Shown: piece by piece, positions 19,080 through 29,400 of the stretch
Layout of the letters: each line of letters begins with the position of its first letter
How positions within the stretch are numbered: the first letter of the stretch is position 1
Assembly: GCF_914271545.1 (NCBI RefSeq)
Contig: NZ_CAJZAH010000003.1
Span: 372,001 to 436,000, forward strand
DNA from: Cupriavidus respiraculi
Lineage (GTDB): Bacteria > Pseudomonadota > Gammaproteobacteria > Burkholderiales > Burkholderiaceae
Direction: 5' to 3'
DNA length: 64,000 nt
Program-made: the position numbers and the translations under genes
The notes under the pieces: model-generated
Told to the model about the DNA's origin: nothing
The model's input: only the letters and a program-made list of their open reading frames with translations
Database searches by the model: none

Positions 19080-19845
19080 GATCGGCGCGGCCCAGCCCCA
19101 ACTTTCCGTCTCCATCGTCAGCCACGGCCAGGGCGATCTGGTGATGCCTTTGCTGGAGCAGCTGATCACGCTGTCTAGCGAGACTCCGCTGGAGATTCTG
19201 CTCACGGACAACGTGCTTGCACGTCCCACCCATTTGCCAGCCACGTGGGCGGAGCACGTCCGCGTGTTGCGCAACGCTTCGCCTCTCGGTTTCGGCGCCA
19301 ACCACAACAAGGCCTTCGCGGAATCACGGGCGCCGTTTTTTTGCATTCTGAATCCCGATATCCGCCTTCACGATCACAGCCTGCTCGCCTTGCTGCAATG
19401 CCTTGAACGGAAGCCCGGAGTGGCGGGGCCCAAGGTGATTGCGTCGGACGGCTGCCTGGAGGACAGCGCGCGCAAGGTGCCTGGCGTGCTGCGCCTGGCT
19501 TGGCGGACGCTCTCCGGGCGGCGCCGCGCCGACTACAATGCATCTGTTTCCGAACAGTCCGTCGACTGGGTGGCCGGGATGTGCCTGATGTTCGATCGCG
19601 ACTCCTTCGTTGCGGTGGGCGGATTCACGGAAGACTACAGGCTGTATTGCGAAGACGTCGACGTATGCATACGCATGCATCTCTCCGGGCGTGCGGTGTC
19701 ATGGGTGCAATCCAGTACGGTAATCCACGACGCGCAAAGAGACAGCCATCGAAGCCTGCGCTATCTCGGATGGCATCTCAGCAGTCTTCTGCGGCTGTTC
19801 ACGTCGAAACCTTACTGGAAATATCGGCTCAGCATGCCACATTGA
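19072..19845 (+). CDS. GT2 family glycosyltransferase (WbbL-like)
   Basis: A 257-residue GT2 enzyme with SVSIVSHGQGDLV at the N-terminus, GFGANHNKAF, the DxD-like ILNPDIRL, GVAGPKVI, VDWVAGMCLMFDR and GGFTEDYRLYCEDVDVCIR. This set is characteristic of WbbL-type rhamnosyltransferases. It is translationally coupled to the upstream GT2 gene. Last gene before a 200-base spacer that precedes manC. Confidence 0.84.
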   Translation: MHEIGAAQPQLSVSIVSHGQGDLVMPLLEQLITLSSETPLEILLTDNVLARPTHLPATWAEHVRVLRNASPLGFGANHNKAFAESRAPFFCILNPDIRLHDHSLLALLQCLERKPGVAGPKVIASDGCLEDSARKVPGVLRLAWRTLSGRRRADYNASVSEQSVDWVAGMCLMFDRDSFVAVGGFTEDYRLYCEDVDVCIRMHLSGRAVSWVQSSTVIHDAQRDSHRSLRYLGWHLSSLLRLFTSKPYWKYRLSMPH

Positions 19846-20051
19846 GCCCACATTTTCGACGGACTTAAATGGCACCCGCGCGTAGAGGCAGCAGGCGCTG
19901 CCCTCGTTGCAAATTTTTGGGAAGGAGAGCGCTACTGGCGCCGCGATAACGATGAGACAAAGAAACGATCTGATGGCCGGGCGCCCCGGCGGCTGCCAGT
20001 TGCGGCGCCATGCTGCTCCCGATGTCGCTCCCTCATGCTTTGGGAACCACC
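19846..20051 (+). promoter_or_regulatory. Spacer before manC with a hairpin and T run, possible terminator/attenuator
   Basis: A GAGGCAGC/GCTGCCCTC hairpin (19885-19905, one bulged base) is followed 8 bases later by TTTTT (19914-19918). It could end part of the rfb-wzm-GT transcript. No convincing promoter was seen downstream, so manC expression may rely on read-through or an unrecognised promoter. Confidence 0.3.
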
Positions 20052-21455
20052 GTGTCTGATCACTACGCCATCATCCTCTGCGGCGGCTCAGGCACGCGTC
20101 TGTGGCCGTTGTCGCGCGCACAACGCCCGAAACATCTCCTGTGCCTGAACGGCGAGAAAAGCTTGCTTCAGCAGACGGCACGGCGGCTGCTGCAGCATGT
20201 TTCCGCCCGCAACATACTGACGGTCACGCACGAAGATCAGAAGTTCGAAGTCAAGGGGCAGTTGGGGGAAGTGTCGCCGGATCTGCCGGCCTCGGTCTTG
20301 TGTGAGCCGGCGGCATGCAATACGTTGCCGGCCATTGCCCGAGCTGTCGCACAGGTGCACGCCCGTGATCCCGAAGGGCTGATCGGCGTGTTTCCGTCCG
20401 ATCATGCCATTCAGGACGACGACAGCTTTCTTTCGTGCTGGAGAGCGGCCGAGGCAAGCGCCCGCCAAGGCTTCCTGACGCTGCTTGGGATCACCCCAAC
20501 CGAGCCGGCAACCGGCTACGGCTATATCCGTTGCGGCGAGGTGCTGCAGGTAGAGGGCGACCGTGACATCCGCAAGGTGCGGGAGTTCGTGGAGAAGCCC
20601 GACCGTTCCACCGCAGAACGTTTCGTCGCCGACGGGTACCTGTGGAATGGCGGTATCTTTGTATTCCGGGCGCGCGAATTCATGGCGCTTCTCGAGCGAC
20701 ACCAACCCGAGCTGCACTCGTTGATTGCCAGCCTCGACGACACCAATGTCGCCGACGTCTACGATCGCCTGCCGAAAGTGTCAATCGACTATGGGCTCGC
20801 GGAAAAGGCCGAGAACGTCGCAGTAGTGCCGGCCAACTTTGGCTGGAGCGACCTGGGTAGCTGGGACTCGATCTACCAGACGCACGAAAAGGATGCCGCA
20901 GGGAATACCGCTCGCGGCGACGTAATGCTGATGGATACGCGCGACAGCATCGTATGGAGTTCGCGCGGCGTGCTTGCGGCGGTGGGGCTGCGCGATGTCG
21001 CCGTGATCCAGACCGACGATGCCACGCTGGTCTGCGATCGGTCCCGGACGGAAGACGTCAAGCATCTGGTTGCGGATCTGAGTCGCAGTTTTCCTGCCGT
21101 GACCGAATGTCACCTGACGGTACACCGCCCGTGGGGAACTTATACCGTGCTGGAGGAAGGGCCGAACTTCAAGATCAAACGCATCGTTGTAAACCCTGGC
21201 GCTAAGCTTTCCATGCAGATGCACCGGCATCGTTCGGAACATTGGGTCGTAATTGCCGGAATTGCAGAAATTACGAATGGGGAAACGACGAGCTCATTGC
21301 GGGAAAATGAGTCGACCTATATCCCGAAAAACACGCGACATCGGCTGGAAAACCACCAGTCGGTAGCGCTGCAAATAATAGAAGTGCAGTGCGGCGATTA
21401 TGTTGGCGAGGATGATATTATCCGCTTCGAAGATACCTACGGAAGGACGAACTGA
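20052..21455 (+). CDS. manC: Mannose-1-phosphate guanylyltransferase / mannose-6-phosphate isomerase
   Basis: Bifunctional type II PMI/GMP enzyme giving GDP-mannose. The N-terminal nucleotidyltransferase domain has CGGSGTRLWPLSR and FPSDHAIQ. The C-terminal cupin (about the last 120 residues) has HRPWGTYTVLEEG and MHRHRSEHWVV. The start is uncertain: GTG at 20052 (with GGGA six bases upstream) begins VSDHYAIILCGG, the usual distance to the motif; ATGs at 20010 or 20022 would add 10-14 residues. With 467 residues it is near the family's usual 470-480. It feeds gmd and fcl directly downstream. Confidence 0.94.
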   Translation: MSDHYAIILCGGSGTRLWPLSRAQRPKHLLCLNGEKSLLQQTARRLLQHVSARNILTVTHEDQKFEVKGQLGEVSPDLPASVLCEPAACNTLPAIARAVAQVHARDPEGLIGVFPSDHAIQDDDSFLSCWRAAEASARQGFLTLLGITPTEPATGYGYIRCGEVLQVEGDRDIRKVREFVEKPDRSTAERFVADGYLWNGGIFVFRAREFMALLERHQPELHSLIASLDDTNVADVYDRLPKVSIDYGLAEKAENVAVVPANFGWSDLGSWDSIYQTHEKDAAGNTARGDVMLMDTRDSIVWSSRGVLAAVGLRDVAVIQTDDATLVCDRSRTEDVKHLVADLSRSFPAVTECHLTVHRPWGTYTVLEEGPNFKIKRIVVNPGAKLSMQMHRHRSEHWVVIAGIAEITNGETTSSLRENESTYIPKNTRHRLENHQSVALQIIEVQCGDYVGEDDIIRFEDTYGRTN

Positions 21456-21458
21456 GCG

Positions 21459-22544
21459 ATGACTAAAGTTGCACTCATTACCGGTGTCACGGGCCAGGAT
21501 GGCGCCTATCTCGCCGAATTTCTGCTCGGCAAGGGCTATGAGGTCCACGGCATCAAGCGGCGCGCGTCGTCGTTCAATACCGATCGCATCGACCATCTCT
21601 ATCAAGACCCGCATATGAGCGGGCGCAATTTCATCCTTCATTATGGCGACATGACGGATTCGTCGAGCCTGATCCGCATCATCCAGCAGGTCCAGCCCGA
21701 CGAAATCTACAACCTCGCGGCACAGAGCCATGTCGCCGTCTCGTTCGAAGAGCCCGAGTACACCGCCAATTCCGACGCACTTGGTGCACTGCGGGTGCTG
21801 GAAGCGATCCGCATTCTTGGGCTCGAAAAGAAGACGCGTTTTTATCAGGCTTCCACGTCGGAATTGTACGGACTGGTTCAGGAGATTCCGCAGAAAGAAA
21901 CCACGCCGTTCTATCCACGTTCGCCCTATGCGGTGGCTAAACTCTACGCGTACTGGATCACGGTGAATTACCGCGAAGCCTATGGCATGTACGCCTGTAA
22001 CGGCATCCTTTTCAATCACGAATCGCCGATCCGTGGCGAGACGTTCGTCACGCGCAAGATTACCCGGGCGCTCGCCCGCATCAATCTCGGGCTGCAGGAC
22101 TGCCTGTACCTCGGCAACCTCGATTCACGCCGTGACTGGGGACATGCCCGTGACTACGTCGAAATGCAGTGGCTGATGCTGCAGCAGGACAAGCCCGAGG
22201 ATTTCGTCATTGCCACTGGCGTGCAGTACAGCGTGCGGGATTTCGTCGACGCCGCGGCGGAGGAACTGGGCATGCAGATCCGCTGGGAGGGCGAAGGCGT
22301 GGACGAGAAAGGTTACGACACCGACAACAAGTGCATCGTCGCTGTCGACCCGCGCTACTTCCGGCCCACCGAGGTGGAAACGTTGCTTGGCGATCCGAGC
22401 AAGGCTCGGGAGAAGCTTGGCTGGACGCCGCGGACCAGCTTCAAGGAACTGGTCGCCGAGATGGTTCGTGAGGACTTGAGCGCAGCCCAGCGCGACGAGC
22501 TTGTCAAGAACCATGGTTTCCGCACGTTCGACCGCCACGAATGA
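21459..22544 (+). CDS. gmd: GDP-mannose 4,6-dehydratase
   Basis: Converts GDP-D-mannose to GDP-4-keto-6-deoxymannose. The 361-residue extended SDR has [15 protein letters not shown] at the N-terminus, [11 protein letters not shown], the catalytic ASTSELYG, Tyr157-x3-Lys161 (YAVAK) and [17 protein letters not shown], all typical of GMD. It starts three bases after manC and is followed 12 bases later by fcl, giving the manC-gmd-fcl route to GDP-L-fucose. Confidence 0.96.
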   Translation: MTKVALITGVTGQDGAYLAEFLLGKGYEVHGIKRRASSFNTDRIDHLYQDPHMSGRNFILHYGDMTDSSSLIRIIQQVQPDEIYNLAAQSHVAVSFEEPEYTANSDALGALRVLEAIRILGLEKKTRFYQASTSELYGLVQEIPQKETTPFYPRSPYAVAKLYAYWITVNYREAYGMYACNGILFNHESPIRGETFVTRKITRALARINLGLQDCLYLGNLDSRRDWGHARDYVEMQWLMLQQDKPEDFVIATGVQYSVRDFVDAAAEELGMQIRWEGEGVDEKGYDTDNKCIVAVDPRYFRPTEVETLLGDPSKAREKLGWTPRTSFKELVAEMVREDLSAAQRDELVKNHGFRTFDRHE

Positions 22545-22556
22545 CACTGCCTCGCC

Positions 22557-23564
22557 ATGCATACCGATAGCAAAATCTACGTTGCGGGACATCGCGGTCT
22601 GGTGGGCTCGGCACTGATGCGCGGACTGAAGCGGCAGGGCTTCCGTAACCTGGTTACGCGGACTCATGCGGAACTCGATCTGACGGATCAGCGTGCCGTC
22701 GCGGCTTTTTTCGAGAGGGAGAAGCCGGAGTATGTTTTCCTGGCCGCCGCCAAAGTCGGCGGAATCCAGGCCAATAACGTTTATCCCGCAGACTTCATCG
22801 ATCAGAACCTCGCGATCCAGAATAACGTGATCCACCAGGCGTGGCGCAACGGCGTGCGGCGCCTGCTATTCCTCGGTTCGTCATGCATCTACCCCAAGGA
22901 ATGTCCCCAGCCGATTCGCGAGGACTATTTCCTTACCGGGGCGCTGGAACCGACGAACCGCCCCTATGCGCTGGCCAAGATCGCGGGTGTGGAAACGTGC
23001 TGGGCGTACAACCGCCAGTACGGCACTCAGTATCTGGCCGTCATGCCCACAAATCTGTTCGGGCCGGGCGACAACTACGACCTTGCCAACTCGCATGTCC
23101 TTCCAGCGCTGATCCGGAAGTTTCATGAAGCGAGGTCGTCCGGTGCGCCGTCGGTGATGGTCTGGGGTTCCGGCACGCCGCGCCGCGAGTTCCTCTACAG
23201 CGATGACATGGCGGATGCCTGTGTTTTCCTGATGCGACTGGACGACACCCGGTTCGTGCCGCTTCTCGCCGCCGATCGCAACGATGGCATGCCACCGATT
23301 ATCAATGTGGGAACCGGAAGCGATCTGAGCATCCTCGAGCTGGCCGAGATGGTCGCGTCCATCGTTGGATACCGCGGCACCATCGAACTGGATCGAACCA
23401 AGCCGGATGGCACCATGCGCAAGCTGTTGTCGGTTGATCGGCTGCATGAACTGGGCTGGCGGCATCAGATGGAGCTACGGGAAGGCATCGAAGCCGCGTA
23501 TCGGGACTATCAGGACTATCTGGCCGCCGATGGGCGCAGCCAACCGCATCAGGACCAACGTTGA
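22557..23564 (+). CDS. fcl: GDP-L-fucose synthase
   Basis: NADPH-dependent 3,5-epimerase/4-reductase forming GDP-L-fucose. The 335-residue protein has [38 protein letters not shown] and Tyr137-x3-Lys141, matching E. coli Fcl (Tyr136/Lys140). [13 protein letters not shown] near the C-terminus is also conserved. A colitose or other 6-deoxyhexose branch is not indicated. Its stop overlaps the TTG start of the next gene. Confidence 0.95.
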   Translation: MHTDSKIYVAGHRGLVGSALMRGLKRQGFRNLVTRTHAELDLTDQRAVAAFFEREKPEYVFLAAAKVGGIQANNVYPADFIDQNLAIQNNVIHQAWRNGVRRLLFLGSSCIYPKECPQPIREDYFLTGALEPTNRPYALAKIAGVETCWAYNRQYGTQYLAVMPTNLFGPGDNYDLANSHVLPALIRKFHEARSSGAPSVMVWGSGTPRREFLYSDDMADACVFLMRLDDTRFVPLLAADRNDGMPPIINVGTGSDLSILELAEMVASIVGYRGTIELDRTKPDGTMRKLLSVDRLHELGWRHQMELREGIEAAYRDYQDYLAADGRSQPHQDQR

Positions 23565-24781
23565 AACACTACCAGTACATTGTGCTCGGCGCAGGGCCGA
23601 GCGGACTTACCTACGCGCACTCGCTGATCGATAACGGCGTGCCACGCGACCAGATCCTGGTCATCGAGAAGGAAGCCATTGCCGGCGGCCTGTGCCGTTC
23701 CCAGGATGTCGATGGTGCGCCGCTGGATATCGGTGGCGGCCACTTCCTCGACGTGCGCCGCAAGGAAGTGCTCGAGTTTTTGTTCCGCTTCATGCCAGAG
23801 GAAGAGTGGAACCTGTTCCAGCGGGTGTCGCGCATCCGCTTGCGCGGTCAGGAAATCGACCATCCGCTCGAGGCGAACCTTTGGCAGTTCTCGAAGGAAG
23901 ACCAGGTTGACTATCTCGAGTCGATCGCGCAGGCCGGATGCGTACGCGGCGAGCCCATGCCGACCGCGTTTGCGGACTGGGTCGTCTGGAAATTCGGTAG
24001 CCGTATCGCCGAAGAATACATGCTGCCGTACAACCGCAAGATCTGGTCAATGGACCCGAACCGCCTCGGCACCTATTGGCTCTACAAGCTGCCCGACGTG
24101 TCGTTCCGCGAGACGTTGCGCAGCTGCCTGGAAGGGCGACCGTTCGGCGCGCTGCCCGCGCACGGCACCTTCCTATATCCGAAAGCCTACGGCTACGGAG
24201 AAGTGTGGCGCCGGATGGGTGAAGCGCTCGGCCAAAGCCTCGTGTCGTCGTGTCAGGTGGAGACCATCGATCTCGCCACCCGGTCGGTCAACGGTCAATG
24301 GAGTGCCGATACCATCGTCAATACCATTCCGTGGACGCTGTGGCCAAAATTCACCGCGGTCCCGATCGAGATTCAAAAGCATATCGAGCAGCTTCATAAC
24401 GTTGCTATCGATGTGGACTACGTGCCCGAGACGCTCGACAATCCATCGCACTGGATCTACGAGCCAGACGAGGCGATGCCGCATCACAGGTTGCTGCTTC
24501 GCTCCAATTTCACGGCGGGCGGAAAGGGCTACTGGACCGAAACCAATGCCGCGCGCTCTCCCGCACAAGCGGCAGGATTCCGTCATCGCAACGAGTTCGC
24601 CTATCCGGTCAACACGCTGGAGAAGCCGCAGGCCGTCGAAGCCATCACGGCATGGGCGCGAACCCAGGGCATCGTCGGGGCCGGCCGCTGGGGACGCTGG
24701 GAACATATGAACTCGGACGTGGCCGTGGCGGAAGCCTTGGCGGCGGTATCCCGGCATGCGGCCACGGGAGCGTGGGCATGA
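23561..24781 (+). CDS. FAD-dependent amine oxidase/UDP-galactopyranose mutase-like protein
   Basis: A 406-residue flavoprotein of the NAD(P)/FAD-binding superfamily. The dinucleotide-binding motif [15 protein letters not shown] is at residues 8-22, with the acidic strand end [28 protein letters not shown] and [21 protein letters not shown] recall UDP-galactopyranose mutase and related enzymes. It may convert a sugar nucleotide to its furanose form or oxidise a lipid/sugar; the reaction cannot be assigned. Initiation is at TTG overlapping the fcl stop (TTGA), an unusual start suggesting weak, coupled translation. Confidence 0.72.
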   Translation: MKHYQYIVLGAGPSGLTYAHSLIDNGVPRDQILVIEKEAIAGGLCRSQDVDGAPLDIGGGHFLDVRRKEVLEFLFRFMPEEEWNLFQRVSRIRLRGQEIDHPLEANLWQFSKEDQVDYLESIAQAGCVRGEPMPTAFADWVVWKFGSRIAEEYMLPYNRKIWSMDPNRLGTYWLYKLPDVSFRETLRSCLEGRPFGALPAHGTFLYPKAYGYGEVWRRMGEALGQSLVSSCQVETIDLATRSVNGQWSADTIVNTIPWTLWPKFTAVPIEIQKHIEQLHNVAIDVDYVPETLDNPSHWIYEPDEAMPHHRLLLRSNFTAGGKGYWTETNAARSPAQAAGFRHRNEFAYPVNTLEKPQAVEAITAWARTQGIVGAGRWGRWEHMNSDVAVAEALAAVSRHAATGAWA

Positions 24782-25464
24782 GGGTGTCGTTGTGTCTGAT
24801 CGTCTGGAATGAACTGGAAGGCTGCAAGATCGACGTACCGCAATTGCCCCGCGACCATTTCGACGAGGTCTATGCCGTCGACGGCGGTAGCACCGACGGT
24901 ACCGTGGAATACCTCGAGTCCCAGGGCATTCCGGTCTACAAACAGCCGAAGCGCGGGTTAAACGCGGCCTACGTGCACGCGAACGACGTATCGACGGCCG
25001 ATGCCGTGGTGGTGTTCTTTCCCAAGGCCACCACGCCAGTGGATCATGTATTGAAGTTTCGGCCCTTGTTCGAGCAGGGTTACGAGCTTGTCGTGGCCAG
25101 CCGCCAGATTCCTGGTTCGACCAATGAGGAAGACAGCCATTTGTTCCGTCCGCGCAAGTGGGCCGTGGGCGGTCTGGCAATGCTGGCGAGCCTCCTTTGG
25201 CGGCGCGAGGGGAACCGCGTCTGGGATGTGCTGCATGGATTCAAGGGGTGGACGCGTCCGGCATTCGCCCGCATGAAAGTCCTTGATACCGGTCTGTCGA
25301 TCGATATCGAGATGGTGGTGCGCTCGTACAAGCTACGTATTCCGCGAGTCGAATTCCCCACGCAGGAGACGGCACGGCAGTTTGGCGCGACGCATTTCAA
25401 GATCTGGCCGACGGGCAAGCGGTTGCTGGCGTATCTCTGGTTCGAGGCGCGACGCAATGGCTGA
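24778..25464 (+). CDS. GT2 glycosyltransferase resembling polyprenyl-phosphate sugar synthase (DPM1/GtrB-like)
   Basis: A 228-residue GT2 enzyme: LCLIVWNELEG, VYAVDGGSTDGTVEYL, then RGLNAAYVHA. The later motifs VLHGFKGWTRPAFARMKV and GLSIDIEMVVRSYKLRIPRVEFPT follow the layout of dolichol-phosphate mannose synthase-like enzymes (acidic acceptor-loop residues and a C-terminal basic segment). It has no C-terminal membrane helices, unlike GtrB. The ATG at 24778 overlaps the flavoprotein stop. Neighbouring flippase-like and polytopic genes support a role in making an undecaprenyl-phosphate-linked monosaccharide. Confidence 0.75.
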   Translation: MRVSLCLIVWNELEGCKIDVPQLPRDHFDEVYAVDGGSTDGTVEYLESQGIPVYKQPKRGLNAAYVHANDVSTADAVVVFFPKATTPVDHVLKFRPLFEQGYELVVASRQIPGSTNEEDSHLFRPRKWAVGGLAMLASLLWRREGNRVWDVLHGFKGWTRPAFARMKVLDTGLSIDIEMVVRSYKLRIPRVEFPTQETARQFGATHFKIWPTGKRLLAYLWFEARRNG

Positions 25465-26455
25465 GAAGGCAGTGCTGCCGGAAAGGCGGTCGCTGCCGAT
25501 GCGGCTGCTTGGGTCTCCGTTGTTGAAGATCGGTATCGCCGTTGCGGTGATCTGGGGCTTGGTCGCATTCAACCGGATCGACGTGCGCGTCTTCGTGCGG
25601 CTGACCGAAAACTGGCAATGGCTGTTGCTCGCCTTCCTGCTGATGCTGCCGCCGTATGTCATCGTTTCTTACCGATTCTGGACGTTGCTGCGCAATCAGC
25701 ATATCGATGTCGGTTTCGGTCTGGCAATGCGCTGGACGATGATTGGTTCGTTCTTCGATATCGTCATGCCCAGCAATTCGGGGGGCGATGTGGTGAAGGC
25801 GGGCTATATCGTCAAATATCTTGGCCCGGGCATGCGCACCAAGGGTATTGTCGCGGTGGTCTTCGATCGCGTTCTTGGGCTGCTTGGGCTCTTTTTGCTG
25901 GCTGGGCTCGCATGCCTGGGCGGTTGGGGCATTGTGCGCACCTTGCCCAACGGCGACGAGTTGGTGCTCTTCATCGGCTTGATTTGCGTAGGCTCGCTCG
26001 GGTTCTTCCGCATCATGGGCGCGCGGCGGCTGTATGGCAATGCGCGCATTCGATCAGCGCTTGTCGCGCTGCCCGGCGGGCAGAAGATCATCAGCATGAT
26101 TGGCTGCTTCAACCTGTTGCGGGAAAAGCCGTCTGACCTGTTCAGGGTGCTGGCGCTGTCGGTGCTCAATCATGTCTTCTGGTGTGCCGCGTTGCTGTGC
26201 ATTTGCATCGCTTTTGGTCAGGATATCGGTTTGCTCAAGGGCTTCGCCGTGTTTCCCATCGCGATCTTCAGCAATACGTTCGGCTTCGCCGGCGGTTTCG
26301 GCATAGGCACGGCCGCTTTCGACCTGCTGTTCGCGCGCTTGCTCGACGTCAATGTCGGCGCCAGCATCGGCCTTGCCTTCCAGATACTTAGTGTGATTTC
26401 GCGGCTGTCCGGCCTTCCGTTTTATCTGCTCTCCAAGCCGCAATCGGGCGACTGA
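25457..26455 (+). CDS. Lysylphosphatidylglycerol synthase transmembrane/UPF0104-family membrane protein (flippase-like)
   Basis: A 332-residue polytopic protein with about eight hydrophobic segments. Family features include MPSNSGGDVVKAGYIVKY (residues ~100-115), RTKGIVAVVFDRVLGLLGLFLLA and the C-terminal FGFAGGFGIGTAAFD loop. Members are found beside GT2 genes in glycan loci and are proposed lipid-linked-sugar transporters; the role here is inference. It overlaps the upstream GT2 by 8 bases. Confidence 0.75.
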   Translation: MAEKAVLPERRSLPMRLLGSPLLKIGIAVAVIWGLVAFNRIDVRVFVRLTENWQWLLLAFLLMLPPYVIVSYRFWTLLRNQHIDVGFGLAMRWTMIGSFFDIVMPSNSGGDVVKAGYIVKYLGPGMRTKGIVAVVFDRVLGLLGLFLLAGLACLGGWGIVRTLPNGDELVLFIGLICVGSLGFFRIMGARRLYGNARIRSALVALPGGQKIISMIGCFNLLREKPSDLFRVLALSVLNHVFWCAALLCICIAFGQDIGLLKGFAVFPIAIFSNTFGFAGGFGIGTAAFDLLFARLLDVNVGASIGLAFQILSVISRLSGLPFYLLSKPQSGD

Positions 26456-26482
26456 GATCGCCTCGACCGGCTCAATGTTCCC

Positions 26483-29400
26483 ATGAAAAGCCTGTTGTCC
26501 CGCGGCCCGTGGCCGTACACCGACGAGAGTGCCGGCGCTTTCCTGTGCCGGCGGGCTTCGCTTCTGCTCGCGTCGCTGGTGATTGCCGCGTGGTGCGCCT
26601 ATGGCGCCTACCAGCGGATGGACCGCCCGCAGGCTTATTCGGAACTGATCGTCGGCAATATCGCATGGTCGCTGTCCAACAAGTATCACGACTACGCGGC
26701 GCTGTTTGCCTTTGTCTTCGGAACCCTGGCGAGTTTCGTGCTGCTGTGTGCTCTGTCCGCGCGGGTGGCGCGCCAGATCGGATCTCTGGCGGAGGCACGG
26801 TTCCAGGACTTTCTGGCGATGACCGCCGCTCCGGCGGGGCTCTGGCTTGCCGGCCTGCTGACGACGCGGGACACCGACCTTCGAAACTTGGCGGTGGCCG
26901 GAGCGCTGGCAGGGATGGCCGCCGTGTTCGCCTTCGTATTGCAAATGCGCGGGCACGCCTTCTGGCAACAGGATGAAGCGAGGTTTGCGCGCATTCTGCA
27001 GAAGTCGGTGTTGGCGTTGGCAGTCATCGGATTTGGCGTAGCAGCCGTGGGCCTGCTGGTCAGCCGCGGCGGACTTGTCTTTCCCTTCCCCGAGGTGCGC
27101 GCGGACCGAGTGTACTTCCTCGCGGTGCGCGCCATGGTGGTTGGCGCAATCGCCGTGATTGCGCTGGTGCTGACCAGCCGAACGGCTGCCGCGCTGGAGA
27201 GTCGCCTGGATACGCTGATCCTTGGATCGCAGGTGGTATATCCGGCCTATTTCATGATGTTGATTCCGGTGCCCTGGCGTGTCGCTGGCAAGCTTGTGCT
27301 CGGATATCCGCTTAGCACGGCTGGGTTTGCCTTCATCGGCATTTGCGTGCTGTTGACGCTGGCTGCGGTGCTCGCCCGCTTCAGGACCGTGCGCCGCGCG
27401 GCGGTTCCCATGGCGCCATCCGGACTGCTGGTGCTGCCGGCGGCGATCGGGGTTCTGCTGTTCCTCAAGACTTTCCCGGTGGGTGTGGCGTCGATCAGCC
27501 CGGACGATTATCACTTCGGCGAGATGGTGGCGCCCTGGTGGAGTCTGGCGCAACACCATCTCATTCCGTTCTGGGACTACTCTCCCGCGCGCGGTCTGAT
27601 GAACTATCTGCCGGGGTTGACCGCGACGCTGTTCTTCGACGGCACGGCGGCGACCTACGATGCCGCGGCCCCTTTCCTCTATGTCGCGGTGCTGGCAGTT
27701 GCCATGCCCGCGGTCGCAGCCACGATCGGCAGGGGTCCGGCAATCCTTGCGCTGTTTCTTGCTCCGTATATCAACTGGATCAGCGAGATCGATATCGTTG
27801 TTACGGCCTTCCTGTGCGTGCTGTGCACCGGGTATCTGCGCTGGACCGCGGTACGCTGGCTGGCTACAGCATGGTGTGCCGCCCTGGCGTTGCTGCTGTA
27901 TGCGCCAGGCCAGGGCGCGCTGGCGATCGTGTCGGTGACCCCATTGGCGCTTGCCATGCTGTATCGCGCATTCCGCGACGATCGGACGGCGCTGATCCGT
28001 ATGCTGGTTGCGCTCCTTGCCGTTACCGCGTTGCTGGCATGGCTGACGCCATTCGGGCACATGCTGTTGGGCGCGATCCGATATGGCACCGAGCAATCCG
28101 GCGTCAATTCCATTGCCCATGGGGTCAACTGGAGTGCGACGTTCGGCAAGTCCGATGCCAATCCATGGTTGTATGAAGTGGCACGGTGCAGCTGGCTACT
28201 TGTCGCGATGCTCGCCGGGGTTCTGCTGTTGCGGCAGATCATGTTGAAGTCGACCGACGGGCGCGCTGCTGCCTTTGCCTTCCTGGTCCCGATCTTCATT
28301 CTGATGGTTGTCTTCGTGATCCGGGCCGCCGGACGCATCGACCCGAGCGCTGCCACCCGGCTAGGCATCGCAAGCGTTTGGGGATTGGCGCTGTTGCTAC
28401 CGATCCTGATTTTTGCCGTCATGCGGCCGCGTGCGCCTGGCGTGGCAGTACTGCTGTGGGTGTCCGCCGCTGGCCTTATCGTGCCGTATTTCGGCGGTTG
28501 GGACCGTCACTACTTGCGTGCCTTCGAGCCACTCAACGGTCCGGCGGGATTGCCCGGCTACGTGGAAGGGCGCTCCGTGGGCTTGCCGGAACTGGGCAAC
28601 GGCGTTGCCGACGGCGGACACCTGGACCGGCTGATCCGCATCCGGCAGACATTGGACAGGGTGCTGGAACCGCACGAGACCTATCTGGACATGACGGGCC
28701 GGCATGCCACCTATTTCTATTTCAACCGGCGTCCACCGATCGAAACGGGATCGGTCTATAACCTCGTGACCGAGCGCCAGCAGTTGCGCGCGATAGCCTC
28801 GCTGCGGCACGAGCGTCCGCCGGTCGTTCTCATCAGCGCTGACAATATCGTTCACGACGGGGGACCCGCCAGTCTGCGGGCGAACCTGCTGTATCGATTC
28901 CTGATGCTGGAGACGGGCTACAAGGTTGTGACGTTCCGTAACTTGGTATGGCTGATGCGTCCCGACCGCGTGGTACGGCTCGCGCCCGAGTGGCATGCGG
29001 AGATAAGCGAATTGTCCGATGCGCCGTCGAATCCCGTGAACGCTGTTTTCCGCGTTCCGAACCTGCAGTGGATTCCTGCATCGTGGGGTCGTTCCGCGGC
29101 CACGCTGGAGCCGAGAATGCGGACCGTACAGCGTTTGCCGGCAGACGCCACGGCGATATATACCGATGTCGTCCGGGAGCCGGACGGCGCCTATCGCGTA
29201 ACAGGAGCGGACCCGCACATTACCTTCGATATCTCTAGCTGGGGCCTTGCCGGCCGTCAGGCCGGTATCGTCGGCTTCGACTTCTCTTGCGAAGCTGCTG
29301 GTCCGCCACCGGTGATCGAGTTCTACTGGGCGACCGACCGCACAGACGAAAGCGAGGGTACGGTGCTTCGCTTCAACGGTCGGTCCGGGCGTATTCTGGT

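Noticed and set aside
26054-28120. 688-codon minus-strand frame opposite the large membrane protein gene
   Set aside because: Sequence is Arg/Gln/His-rich with no family resemblance; the plus-strand frame has coherent membrane topology.
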